In this document: positions 1-8,383 of the stretch, piece after piece
Numbering within the stretch: the first letter of the stretch is position 1
Layout: the number at the start of each line of letters is the position of its first letter
NCBI RefSeq assembly: GCF_034427435.1
Contig: NZ_JAXQNP010000002.1
Coordinates: 1,550,001-1,614,000 of the forward strand
Direction of reading: 5' to 3'
Source: Nitrospirillum sp034427435
GTDB taxonomy: Bacteria; Pseudomonadota; Alphaproteobacteria; Azospirillales; Azospirillaceae
DNA: 64,000 nt
The notes under the pieces: generated by a model
Seen by the model: only the letters and a program-made list of their open reading frames with translations
Databases searched by the model: none
Told to the model about the DNA's origin: nothing
Made by a program: the position numbers and the translations under genes

Positions 1-295
1 CGGCCAGCGCGGCGTCCGTGCGCTCCTGCCGGTGGCCCACCTTCTGGCTGGCGGAGGTATCGACCACCACCACGGCCACGTCCTTCAGCGGATGGCGGTC
101 CTCCCGCACCAGGGCGGGGTCCAGCAGCAGCAGGACCAGCGCCGCCAGCGTGGCCACGCGCCAGGTCAGGCCGCGTGCCCGGCGCCACGCCATGAGGCCC
201 AGGCCCATGAGCGACAGGCCGCCCAGAAGGATCAGCAGCCAGGGGGGCAGCAGCGGCTGGAAACTGACGCTGAGGCCGGAAAACAGGTTCATCAT
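1..295 (-). CDS. Membrane protein with VWA-like segment (3' part outside window)
   Basis: Only the first 98 codons are in the window; the gene runs off the left edge. Two hydrophobic segments lie at about residues 15-36 and 45-61. They are followed by a strand ending in DTSAS (about residues 78-82), which resembles the metal-binding motif of von Willebrand A domains. Two adjacent in-frame ATGs (295 and 292) overlap the stop codon of the preceding DUF4159 gene, so translation is probably coupled. In other proteobacteria the gene after DUF4159 in MoxR/DUF58 clusters often encodes a large membrane protein with a glutamine-amidotransferase-like fold; that this one does is inference, because the rest of the gene is not visible. 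Confidence 0.75.
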   Translation of the reverse strand, partial: MMNLFSGLSVSFQPLLPPWLLILLGGLSLMGLGLMAWRRARGLTWRVATLAALVLLLLDPALVREDRHPLKDVAVVVVDTSASQKVGHRQERTDAALA

Positions 296-3063
296 TGGCC
301 CAGCCGCTCCAGAATCGCCGGCACATGGACCTGGTCGGCCTTGTAGTTGCCGGTCAGGGCGTACATCACCAGGTTGATGCCGAAGCGGTAGGCCATCTCA
401 CGCTGACGCTCACCTCCCGGCACCACGGCGTTCAGGGGCCGTCCCTGGCCGTCGATGGCCCAGGCGCCCGCCCAGTCGTTGCCGCCCACCAGCACTGGCG
501 ACACGCCGTCGTTCACCCGCCCCTCCGACGCTTCCGCCCACACCTGGCCGCCGGCCTGCCGGCCGGGGAAGTCCTGCATCAGGAAGAAGGTCCGGCTCAG
601 CACATGGTCCGGGCCCACCGGGGCCAGGGGCGGCACGTCCAGGCCGTGGGTCAGGTCGCGCAGCCGCGCCTGGACGGCGCTGTCGGGCGCGCCCTGGTCG
701 CGGGTGTCGAACAGGATCATGCCGCCGGCGTGCAGGTATTGGTTCAGCTTGGCCACCGCCGCGTCCGACAGCGACGGCTGGCCCGCCGTCACCACCCAGT
801 AGAGCAGGGGGAACAGGGCCAGGTCGTCCTTCTCCACATTCACGCTCATGGCCCCGGCCACCTCCACCGCCGTGCGGCGGTTCAGTTGCTCACCCAGGCC
901 CAGCAGGCCGGCCTTGGTGGTGGCGTCGGCGGTGCGGTCCCCCGTCTCGACATAGGCCAGCCAATTGGCGGTGGTGGCCTTCACGATCTCATTGTCCGGC
1001 GTGGCGGCCTGTCCGCGCGGGGCCGCCAGCACGGTCGCCAGCGCCAGCACGGCCGCCGTCACCCCCCGGCGCCAACCGCGGCCGGGAGGGAACCGCAGCG
1101 AGGTGGGCAGCATGCCGCGCACCAGCAGTGACAGGAACAGGTCCGCCACCCACAGCGCCGCCGCCGCGCCCAGGAACCAGGGGCGCAAATCCGTCTCCCG
1201 CATGCCGCCGAAACCCTGGTAGGTGACCCCGGCCAGCGTGGGCATGGGCACCAGTGGCGCCACCGCCCCGGCCAGGTTCAAGGCGCGGCGGCGATCGCCC
1301 ACGCCGTAGTACCCCGGCGGGTGCAGCGGGCCCACCTGGACCTCCGCCCCATCCTTGCCCTCCGGCTCCAGCGGTTGGGCCAGGGCGGAGGGGGCGACCA
1401 GCCGGCCCTGGCCGTCCAGCAGCATCAGCGGGGGCAGGGCGCCGCCCGCATTGCCGCCGATGCCGCCCGGCAGGCCGTCGCTGAGCGCCACCAGACGCCG
1501 CAGCATGTCGACATACAGGCCGGACAGGGCCAGGTTGGACCAGGCGGGATCGGCGCTGGTGTGCACCAGGACCAGCCAGCCCTTGCCCCGCCGCTCGCCC
1601 GTCACCAGGGGCGTGCCGTCCTCCAGCCGGGCCCAGACCTTGTCGCCCAGGTCGGGGCCGGGCTCGGCCAGAACCTGGCGGCTGACGGTCACGTCGGGCG
1701 GCACCTCCAACCCGGCGAAGGGGCTCTTGTCATCGAAGGGAGATAGGTGGGCGGGGGTGGTCCACGACAGGGCGCCGCCCAGCGAGCGGTCACCGCCGCG
1801 CAGGCGGACGGGCAGCAGGGTTTCGGCGCCGATGGGTTCCTGCTCATGGGCCAGGCGCGTGCCGCCGAAGCGGACCAGCACGCCGCCCTGGTCGATCCAG
1901 CGGCTGACGCGGTCCGTGTCGCTGTCGCTCAAGGCCCCGGTGTCGGGCAGCACCAGCACCGACACGCCGCCCTCCAGCAGGGCGGGGATGGTGCCGCGCC
2001 GCACCTCGGCATACGGCGCCAGCGCCCGATCCAGGTAATAGAGGCTTGATAGCAGCGGCTGGCTGTCGCCGCCCGGCCCGGCGGTGGCCAGGCCCACGGG
2101 CCGGCGGCGCCAGCGGTCGTCCAGCAGCAGGCTGGCGCCCACGCCGGTGCGCTCTTCCAGATGCAGGCGGACGGCGGCGTTGCGCAATTCCCCCGGCAGG
2201 GTCAGGGGCAGGGTCAGTTGACGTGCGCCTGGGGCGAAGATGCCTTCGGCCCGGCCCAGGGCGCGGCCATCCTCGCCCAGCGCCTTCACGGCGATGGGCT
2301 GGGCCTGCGCACCCTCCGCCCGTTCCACCGGCACCATCAGGGCGCCGCCATCGCTACGGGCATCGCCGTTGGGCGCCCGCAGCAGCAGGGGGCCGTGGTC
2401 GGCGCCGGCGGTCAGCATGGTGACGCGGCCCAGGGCGCGCAACCGGCCCGCCAGGGCTTCCACGCTGCCGTCGTTCAGGCCATCGGCCAGCCAATAGCTG
2501 TCGGCGGCCAAGCCCGCCAGCGGCCCGGTCTTCTGGGCCGCGTCCAGGGCGGCCAGGGCCGCCGCGCGGTCGCTGGGCCAGGGCTGCGGCGCCAGGGCCT
2601 GCACCAGGCGGCGGGCCGCCGTGGCGCTCATGGGGCCCTGCACCTGGGGCGCCTGCCCATCGGCGCCGGCGGCGGTGGGCAGCAGCAGGACCGGGCGGTC
2701 CTGGCGTTCGGCCTGGGTCACCAGCCGATCCAGCGCCTGTTGCCGCTCCGGCCAGTCGCGGCCGGCGGCCCAGCCGGTATCGACCACCAGCAGCATGGGG
2801 GCGCTGCCGGGGGCCGGCGCCGCGTCGGGATGCAGCAGGGGACGGGCCAGGCCCACGATCAGCAGGGCGCCCAGCGCCAGGCGCAGCACCAGCAGCCACC
2901 AGGGCGTGCGCGCTGGCGTCTCCTCCTTGGCGGTCAGGCCCAGCAGCAGGCGCAAGGCGGGGAAGGTGACGCGCTTGGGTGCCGGCGGTGTCAGGCGCAA
3001 CAGCCACCACAGACCCGGCAGCAGGACCAGGGCCCACAGCACCAGCGGACTGGCGAAGGCCAT
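292..3063 (-). CDS. DUF4159 domain protein with BatA-like N-terminus
   Basis: The protein has 923 residues. The N-terminus (about 1-90) carries two membrane helices around a short KRVTFPALRLL-type stretch, as in BatA/aerotolerance-type proteins. A middle region reads like a degenerate VWA domain. Another membrane pair lies near residues 640-690, and the C-terminal 220 residues match the DUF4159 pattern (LFPLLYWVVTAGQPSLSDAAVAKLNQYL followed by a glutamine-amidotransferase-like fold), given here only as a family impression. Its ATG overlaps the DUF58 stop (TGATG at 3061-3065) and its own stop overlaps the next gene. With MoxR and DUF58 it probably forms an envelope-associated chaperone-like system; substrate unknown. 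Confidence 0.85.
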   Translation of the reverse strand: MAFASPLVLWALVLLPGLWWLLRLTPPAPKRVTFPALRLLLGLTAKEETPARTPWWLLVLRLALGALLIVGLARPLLHPDAAPAPGSAPMLLVVDTGWAAGRDWPERQQALDRLVTQAERQDRPVLLLPTAAGADGQAPQVQGPMSATAARRLVQALAPQPWPSDRAAALAALDAAQKTGPLAGLAADSYWLADGLNDGSVEALAGRLRALGRVTMLTAGADHGPLLLRAPNGDARSDGGALMVPVERAEGAQAQPIAVKALGEDGRALGRAEGIFAPGARQLTLPLTLPGELRNAAVRLHLEERTGVGASLLLDDRWRRRPVGLATAGPGGDSQPLLSSLYYLDRALAPYAEVRRGTIPALLEGGVSVLVLPDTGALSDSDTDRVSRWIDQGGVLVRFGGTRLAHEQEPIGAETLLPVRLRGGDRSLGGALSWTTPAHLSPFDDKSPFAGLEVPPDVTVSRQVLAEPGPDLGDKVWARLEDGTPLVTGERRGKGWLVLVHTSADPAWSNLALSGLYVDMLRRLVALSDGLPGGIGGNAGGALPPLMLLDGQGRLVAPSALAQPLEPEGKDGAEVQVGPLHPPGYYGVGDRRRALNLAGAVAPLVPMPTLAGVTYQGFGGMRETDLRPWFLGAAAALWVADLFLSLLVRGMLPTSLRFPPGRGWRRGVTAAVLALATVLAAPRGQAATPDNEIVKATTANWLAYVETGDRTADATTKAGLLGLGEQLNRRTAVEVAGAMSVNVEKDDLALFPLLYWVVTAGQPSLSDAAVAKLNQYLHAGGMILFDTRDQGAPDSAVQARLRDLTHGLDVPPLAPVGPDHVLSRTFFLMQDFPGRQAGGQVWAEASEGRVNDGVSPVLVGGNDWAGAWAIDGQGRPLNAVVPGGERQREMAYRFGINLVMYALTGNYKADQVHVPAILERLGQ

Positions 3064-4016
3064 CAGACGCCCCCTTCATTCATGTGCGCCACGCCGGAAT
3101 GGGCGGCGGCACTGCGCATGCTTTCCTGGGACAGGGCGCCCCACAGGCCCAGCAGGGCGGCCTGCGGCGGCGTGTCGGTGCGGTGCAGGGAGAAGGACCA
3201 GCCGCTGGCGCGGGCGATCTGGGCCAGGCCGGCGCGGTGGGCGGCCAGCCTTTCCCGGTAGGCGTCGCGCAGGGCGTCCACCCGGGGCACCAGCAGCCGC
3301 CGGTCACCCTCGGCCGCCCCCGCCACGGACTGGAACTCCACCCGCCCGTCATAGGGCAGCGTCTCCTCCGCCGGATCGAGAATCTGCAGAAGGTGGCCGC
3401 GCACGCCATGGCCGGCATGGAAATCCACGGCGGCCTGGATGTCCTCCAGCGGCGCCAGCAGGTCGCCCATCACCACCAGCCGCGCATGGCGGGCCAGCGG
3501 CAGGGCGGGCGGCACCGGCGGTGGCGGCGCGGGCTGGGCCCGGGTCAAGGCCAGGGCCAACGGTTCCAGCGCCGGGCGGCCGGGCAGGGGACGGGGACCG
3601 CCCATCAGGCCCACCCGCTCCCCACCGCGCACCAGCAGGCAGGCCAGCGCCAGGGCCAGCAGGTCGGCGCGCTCGCGCTTCAGCGGCAGCTCACGGTCCG
3701 ACCGCCAATCCATGGAGCGGCCGGCGTCGCGCCACAGCCAGACGGTCTGCGCCGCCTCCCACTCGTTTTCGCGGACATAGACATGGTCGCCCTTGGCCGA
3801 CTGGCGCCAGTCGATCTGGTCGGTGTCGTCGCCCTGCTGATAGCGGCGGAACTGCCAAAACGCCTCGCCCGTGCCGACGCGGCGGCGGCCGTGCAGGCCG
3901 GGCGACACCGTGGCCGCCACCCGTTCCGCCGCCACCAGCAGCGGCGGCAGGCGCTGGGCCAGCGCGTCGGCGCGGTCGCGCAGCCGGCTGGCCGCCGGCG
4001 CCGGATTCGCCCGCAC
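3063..4016 (-). CDS. DUF58 domain protein (start disturbed)
   Basis: The frame holds 317 codons from a GTG at 4016. The DUF58 core is clear: GDDTDQIDWRQSAKGDHVYV lies at residues 62-81, where the family has its D-x-x-x-IDW signature. DUF58 proteins are usual partners of MoxR ATPases. The GTG has no Shine-Dalgarno sequence. A much better start, an ATG at 4051 overlapping the moxR stop, lies one base out of frame; between the two are two runs of six G on the plus strand (4025-4030, 4036-4041). Adding one base to either run would fuse the ATG in frame and give an N-terminus beginning MSAAP. Either the annotated GTG is real or one base is missing here. Confidence 0.85.
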   Translation of the reverse strand: MRANPAPAASRLRDRADALAQRLPPLLVAAERVAATVSPGLHGRRRVGTGEAFWQFRRYQQGDDTDQIDWRQSAKGDHVYVRENEWEAAQTVWLWRDAGRSMDWRSDRELPLKRERADLLALALACLLVRGGERVGLMGGPRPLPGRPALEPLALALTRAQPAPPPPVPPALPLARHARLVVMGDLLAPLEDIQAAVDFHAGHGVRGHLLQILDPAEETLPYDGRVEFQSVAGAAEGDRRLLVPRVDALRDAYRERLAAHRAGLAQIARASGWSFSLHRTDTPPQAALLGLWGALSQESMRSAAAHSGVAHMNEGGV

Positions 4017-4050
4017 GGGATTTTGGGGGGCCTTTGGGGGGCGGCGGACA

Positions 4051-5106
4051 TCAGGCCAGCGGCGCGCACAGGCGGTCGATGACGGCGTCCAGGGTGATGC
4101 CCTCGGCCCGCGCGCTGAAGTTCAGCGCCATGCGATGGCGCAGCACCGGCTTGGCCAGGGCCACCACGTCGTCCCGCGACGGGGTGTAGCGCCCGTCCAT
4201 CAAGGCGCGGGCGCGGCTGGCCAGCATCAGGGCCTGGGCGGCGCGTGGGCCGGGGCCCCAGGCCACATGCCGCCGCACCTCCGCCACGTCGCTGGTCTCG
4301 GGCCGGCCGCTGCGCACCAGGTCCAGGATGCCGTCGACCACGCTGTCGCCCACCGGCACCCGGCGCACCAGCTCCTGCGCCGCCTGCAACTCCGCCGCCG
4401 TCAGCACCGGCCGCACGGTCGCGGACGCCGCACCGGTGGTGGCGATCATCATCAGCCGCTCGGCGTCGCGCTCGGGATAGGTCACGTCCACCTGCAACAG
4501 GAAGCGGTCCAGCTGCGCTTCCGGCAGGGGGTAGGTGCCCTCCTGCTCCAGCGGGTTCTGGGTCGCCAGCACATGGAAGGGGCGGGGCAGGGGGTGGTAC
4601 TGCCCGGCCACGGACACGCGCCCCTCCTGCATCGCTTGCAGCAGGGCGGACTGCGTGCGCGGGCTGGCGCGGTTGATCTCGTCGGCCATCAGCAGTTGGG
4701 CGAAGACCGGGCCGGGGATGAAGCGGAAGGCGCGGCGGCCGTGCTCCCCCTCCTCCAGCACTTCGGAACCCAGGATGTCGGCCGGCATCAGGTCGGGGGT
4801 GCACTGCACCCGGCGCTCATCCAGGCCCAGCACGGTGCCCAGCGTTTCCACCAGCCGGGTCTTGGCCAGGCCGGGCACGCCCACCAGCAACAGGTGGCCG
4901 CCCGCCAGCAGGGTCACGAGGCTAAGGTCGATCACCTCTTCCTGGCCGAAGATGGCCTGGCCGATCATGGCGCGCACACTGGCCAATTTCAGGCCAGTGT
5001 TCTCGATGTCCAAGGCCAGGCTCGCATCCGGGTAAACATGGTCACGGGGCAGGTCGGTGATGCTCAACACGGGGTCTCCCAGGGAATGGTTCACCAGCAA
5101 TGCCAA
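4051..5106 (-). CDS. MoxR-family AAA+ ATPase
   Basis: The protein has 351 residues, a normal length for MoxR. Walker A is GVPGLAKT (residues 76-83), Walker B LLMADEINR (138-146), followed by the usual SPRTQSALLQAMQE helix and a C-terminal lid ending in VIDRLCAPLA. MoxR ATPases act with DUF58/VWA proteins in the maturation or insertion of other proteins; the target here is unknown. First gene of a tight minus-strand operon with DUF58, DUF4159 and the edge gene. The ATG at 5106 is the longest choice; a start at a later GTG (near codon 13) would also keep the whole AAA+ core. Confidence 0.92.
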   Translation of the reverse strand: MALLVNHSLGDPVLSITDLPRDHVYPDASLALDIENTGLKLASVRAMIGQAIFGQEEVIDLSLVTLLAGGHLLLVGVPGLAKTRLVETLGTVLGLDERRVQCTPDLMPADILGSEVLEEGEHGRRAFRFIPGPVFAQLLMADEINRASPRTQSALLQAMQEGRVSVAGQYHPLPRPFHVLATQNPLEQEGTYPLPEAQLDRFLLQVDVTYPERDAERLMMIATTGAASATVRPVLTAAELQAAQELVRRVPVGDSVVDGILDLVRSGRPETSDVAEVRRHVAWGPGPRAAQALMLASRARALMDGRYTPSRDDVVALAKPVLRHRMALNFSARAEGITLDAVIDRLCAPLA

Positions 5107-5164
5107 AAACGCCGGCTCCGGGCCTGTATGCCAGCCCCCTTTATGCTAGCTTTGTGGCCGAAAT

Positions 5165-5178
5165 CGGAAAATTTTCCG
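5165..5178. promoter_or_regulatory. 14-bp perfect palindrome between divergent moxR and DUF1285 genes
   Basis: CGGAAAATTTTCCG is an uninterrupted perfect palindrome, about 50 bp upstream of the DUF1285 start and about 60 bp upstream of the moxR start. Its place in a 120-bp divergent promoter region fits an operator for both sides. I cannot assign a regulator; palindromes of this size also arise by chance. Confidence 0.35.
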
Positions 5179-5226
5179 GTCCACCCCCGTCGGCATATAG
5201 GCCGAGGGGGTGGCCCATTCGGCTTG

Positions 5227-5877
5227 ATGGTTGATTGCGTCATGACGGAAAGCAAGCCCGATGCCGGTTCCCAGGCCGGCCAGCAGACGGCCGGCACGGC
5301 CGTGCCCGCCGCGGAAGGCCCCGCCGATCTGGCCGGCTTGAGGGCGGCGGCGACCCCCGACGGCGGCGCCCCGGATACCCGCCCGGACGAAGGCTACGAT
5401 ATCCGTATCGCCCGGGACGGCACCTGGTTTTACCACGGCAGCCCCATCGGCCGGCTGTCCCTGGTCAAGCTGTTCGCCACGGTTCTGCGCCGGGACGAGG
5501 CCGGCGACTATTGGCTGATCACCCCGGCGGAGCGCGGCCGCATCCGGGTGGACGACGCGCCCTTCGTGGCGGTGGAGATGCGGCGGGAGGGGGAGGGGCC
5601 GGCCCAGGCGCTGTCCTTCCGCACCAACCTGGACCAATGGGTGACGGCGGGGGCGGAGCATCCGATTCGGGTGGCCATCGACCCGGACACGGGGGAGCCC
5701 GGCCCCTATATCCACGTGCGCGGCGATATCGGCCGCGGGCTGGAGGCGCGGCTGAACCGGCCCGTCTTCTACGAACTGGCCGATCTTGCTCTGGCTGGTG
5801 CCACGGAGGCGGGAGGGGGCGAAGGACCGGCGGGGGTATGGAGCCGGGGCGTGTTCTTCCGCCTGGAGGCGGCGTGA
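5227..5877 (+). CDS. DUF1285 domain protein
   Basis: The protein has 216 residues from ATG 5227; an in-frame ATG at 5242 would remove five residues. The core (about residue 60 onward) has the family pattern: YDIRIARDGTWFYHGSPIGR, then LVKLFATVLRRDEAGDYWL, then APFVAVEM, ending in a conserved RGVFFRL-type C-terminus. DUF1285 proteins are small cytoplasmic proteins of unknown function. The first 55 residues are Ala/Gly-rich and probably disordered. The stop overlaps the GTG of the Nudix gene, a pairing commonly seen in alphaproteobacteria, often with the CCA-adding enzyme next to it as here. Confidence 0.9.
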   Translation: MVDCVMTESKPDAGSQAGQQTAGTAVPAAEGPADLAGLRAAATPDGGAPDTRPDEGYDIRIARDGTWFYHGSPIGRLSLVKLFATVLRRDEAGDYWLITPAERGRIRVDDAPFVAVEMRREGEGPAQALSFRTNLDQWVTAGAEHPIRVAIDPDTGEPGPYIHVRGDIGRGLEARLNRPVFYELADLALAGATEAGGGEGPAGVWSRGVFFRLEAA

Positions 5878-6506
5878 CCACGGCGGCGGCGATCCGCCGC
5901 GCCTTCGCCGGGCGCTGGCACGGGGCCTTCGCGTTCGAGGGGCCGGGCATCAACGCCCGGGGCGACCGCGACGGCAACACCCCGGACGCCGTGTTCGATG
6001 TGCCGGCGGTGCGCGATGCCGCCGTGCTGGTGCCCCTGGTTGATCGGCCTGACGGCATGACCGTGCTGCTGACCCAGCGCACCGCCCACCTGGCGGCCCA
6101 TGGCGGCCAGATCAGCTTCCCCGGCGGGCGGGTGGAGCTGGAAGATACCGACGCCGTCGCGACCGCCCTGCGCGAAACGGAGGAGGAGGTGGGTTTGCCG
6201 CCCACGCAGGTGGAGGTGGTGGGGCGCCTGGACACCTATCACACCCGCACGGGTTTCCGCGTGGTGCCGGTGGTCGGGCTGGTCCAGCCGCCCTTCTTCC
6301 TGCAGCCCGACCCGTCCGAGGTGCAGGAGGTGTTCGAGGTGCCGCTGGCCTTCATTCTCGACCCCGGCAGCCGGCAGCGCCAATCGCGGGAGTTCAAGGG
6401 AGCGCTGCGGCACTTCTGGGTCTTCCCCTACAATGAGCGCTACATCTGGGGCGCCACGGCGGGGATGCTGGTGAACCTCTGCGACGTGCTGGGCGTGCCC
6501 GGCTGA
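5874..6506 (+). CDS. Nudix hydrolase, probable CoA pyrophosphatase
   Basis: The protein has 210 residues from a GTG that overlaps the preceding stop (GTGA). The Nudix box lies at about residues 85-107, with REx2EExG intact (RETEEEVG). Upstream is the block LLTQRTAHLAAHGGQISFPGG, which matches the CoA-pyrophosphatase (NudL/YeaB) signature of LTxR..x..HxGQISFPGG. Such enzymes split CoA and its derivatives into phosphopantetheine and 3',5'-ADP. The assignment to CoA rests on this motif. Translation is coupled to DUF1285. Confidence 0.9.
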   Translation: MTTAAAIRRAFAGRWHGAFAFEGPGINARGDRDGNTPDAVFDVPAVRDAAVLVPLVDRPDGMTVLLTQRTAHLAAHGGQISFPGGRVELEDTDAVATALRETEEEVGLPPTQVEVVGRLDTYHTRTGFRVVPVVGLVQPPFFLQPDPSEVQEVFEVPLAFILDPGSRQRQSREFKGALRHFWVFPYNERYIWGATAGMLVNLCDVLGVPG

Positions 6507-6594
6507 TCCCGCATCGCGCCCGGGGCGCCGGCGGAGCGTTGCCCCGCGATTGTCTGCTTGCTAAACTACCACCGAAATACAACTCTTAGGCGTC

Positions 6595-7854
6595 ATGACT
6601 TCCGTCCGCTCCCTGGTGCCCGCCGGCCCCTTGGCCTCCGTGGCCAGCCGCCGTGTCCTGCAATCGCTCATGCGCACCGGGCAGGAGGCGCGATTCGTCG
6701 GCGGCTGCGTGCGCGATTGCCTGCTGGAAGTCCAGGCGGCGGACATCGACATCGCCACGCCCCTGCCGCCGGAGGAGGTGATGCGCCGCCTGAAGGCCGA
6801 CGGCATCCGCGTCATCCCCACGGGCCTGAAGCATGGCACCGTCACCGCCATCATCGGCAACGAGACGTTCGAGATCACCACCCTGCGCCAGGATGTGGAG
6901 ACCTTCGGACGCAGCGCCCGGGTGGCCTTCACCGACGACTGGCTGGCCGACGCCGCCCGCCGCGACTTCACCTTCAATGCCCTGTCGCTGACGGTGGATG
7001 GGGAGCTGTACGACCCCTTCGGCGGCGTGCCCGACCTGACGGCCGGGCGTGTGCGCTTCATCGGCGACGCCGAGACCCGCATCCGCGAGGATGTGCTGCG
7101 CCTGCTGCGCTTTTTCCAATTCTACGCCCGCCTGGGCAAGGGCCCGCCGGACGCGGCCGCGCTGGACGCCTGCACCCGCCTGGCGCCCCTGGTCAGCGGC
7201 CTGTCCGGCGAGAGGGTGCGGGAAGAGGTGCTGAAGCTGCTAGCCACCGACCGCGCCGCCGACGTCTGGCGCATCATGGTCGACCAGGGGATCATGGAGC
7301 ACGTCCTGCCCCAGGCCGTGGCGGTGGACCGGCTGGCCGCGCTGGACCGCCTGGAATGGATGGTGGGGGAGACGGAGCCGCTGGCCCGCCTGGCGGCCCT
7401 GCTGCCCGCCGGTCCCTTGGCCCACGGTGCAGCCGAGGCGGTGGCGGACCGCCTGCGCTTTTCCAACTTCCAGCGGGAACGGCTGAAGGCCATCGCCGCG
7501 CCGACGGTGGACGTCCATCCGGAGCTGCCCTTCAAGTCGCGCCGGATCGCCCTGCACCGCCTGGGCCCGGAAGTCTACCGCGCCGTGCTGCTGCTGTCGG
7601 CGGCGGGCACGGGCACCCCGGCCTTCGAGCTGTTCGAGCCCCTGGCCGAGGCCTCCGCCTGGCGGGAAATCCCCTTTCCCTTGCGGGGGCAGGACATCCT
7701 GGACCGGGGCTTGCCGCCGGGGCCGGAGGTCGGTCGCCTGATGGCTGAGCTGGAACGCTGGTGGATCGCCCACGATTTCCAGCCCGACCGCGATGCCTGT
7801 CTGGCGGAGCTGGAGCGGCGGTTGGCCTCCGCCCCACCCCCCGCGAAGCAATGA
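6595..7854 (+). CDS. cca: CCA tRNA nucleotidyltransferase
   Basis: The protein has 419 residues. The class II nucleotidyltransferase signature is present: FVGGCVRD (residues 34-41), then the metal-binding DID (50-52) and the neck motif with RIREDVLRLLRFFQFYARLG. The enzyme adds or repairs the 3' CCA of tRNAs. ATG 6595 follows an 88-bp gap after the Nudix gene; the gap is more AT-rich near its end and may carry a promoter, but I see no clear -35/-10 pair. It converges on the cytochrome gene on the other strand. Confidence 0.93.
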   Translation: MTSVRSLVPAGPLASVASRRVLQSLMRTGQEARFVGGCVRDCLLEVQAADIDIATPLPPEEVMRRLKADGIRVIPTGLKHGTVTAIIGNETFEITTLRQDVETFGRSARVAFTDDWLADAARRDFTFNALSLTVDGELYDPFGGVPDLTAGRVRFIGDAETRIREDVLRLLRFFQFYARLGKGPPDAAALDACTRLAPLVSGLSGERVREEVLKLLATDRAADVWRIMVDQGIMEHVLPQAVAVDRLAALDRLEWMVGETEPLARLAALLPAGPLAHGAAEAVADRLRFSNFQRERLKAIAAPTVDVHPELPFKSRRIALHRLGPEVYRAVLLLSAAGTGTPAFELFEPLAEASAWREIPFPLRGQDILDRGLPPGPEVGRLMAELERWWIAHDFQPDRDACLAELERRLASAPPPAKQ

Positions 7855-7916
7855 GGGTGAAGGCGGCAGGATCGGCGTCGCCGGGTCCCGCCGCCGGAAC
7901 GTCATCTAGGGAACCG

Positions 7917-8357
7917 TCACCTGGCCGCCTTCACGTCCGCCGCTGTGACCGCGTCGGTGTAGTGATTGCCGAAGTGGGTGCGGACATAGTTCACCACCGC
8001 CGCCACTTGCTCATCGTCCAGAAATTCGCCGATGGGCGGCATGGCGCGCTGGCCGTGCACCACCATGGCGACGGGGTAGCCCGCCGCCTCCAGGTTGGGA
8101 TTGCCGGCCAGGGCGGGGTAGGTGCCGGCGCCGGTGGCGCCCTTGGCGTCCGGCATGTGGCAGCCCTGGCAGATGGCCTGGTACAGCGCGGCGCCGTCCT
8201 TCTGGCCGAAATGGCGGGGGCTGGCGAAGGCGGCGGAACTGGCGTCCGACGCCTGGGCGCGGGCGGCGTGGGGCAGGATGCCCGCCGCCCCATAAAGGCC
8301 GGTCAGCAGCGCCGTCAGGCCGGCCGCCTTCACCGTGAAAGACTTGAAGATCGTCAT
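7917..8357 (-). CDS. Periplasmic c-type cytochrome
   Basis: The protein has 146 residues: an N-terminal signal peptide (about 1-35, cleavage after AARA), one heme site CQGCH (63-67), and a likely Met axial ligand in the AMPPIGEF stretch. It lies 26 bp downstream of the flavin oxidase gene on the same strand. It is therefore likely the electron acceptor of that exported enzyme, which would then act as a dehydrogenase rather than a true oxidase; this is inference from gene order. Confidence 0.9.
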   Translation of the reverse strand: MTIFKSFTVKAAGLTALLTGLYGAAGILPHAARAQASDASSAAFASPRHFGQKDGAALYQAICQGCHMPDAKGATGAGTYPALAGNPNLEAAGYPVAMVVHGQRAMPPIGEFLDDEQVAAVVNYVRTHFGNHYTDAVTAADVKAAR

Positions 8358-8383
8358 GGATTGTCTCTCGGGATAGGGGGGCG

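Noticed and set aside
3680..4804. Long minus-strand ORF overlapping moxR and DUF58
   Set aside because: Arg/Pro/Ala-rich shadow of the real genes; only its short stretch at the moxR/DUF58 junction matters, as the possible natural DUF58 start.
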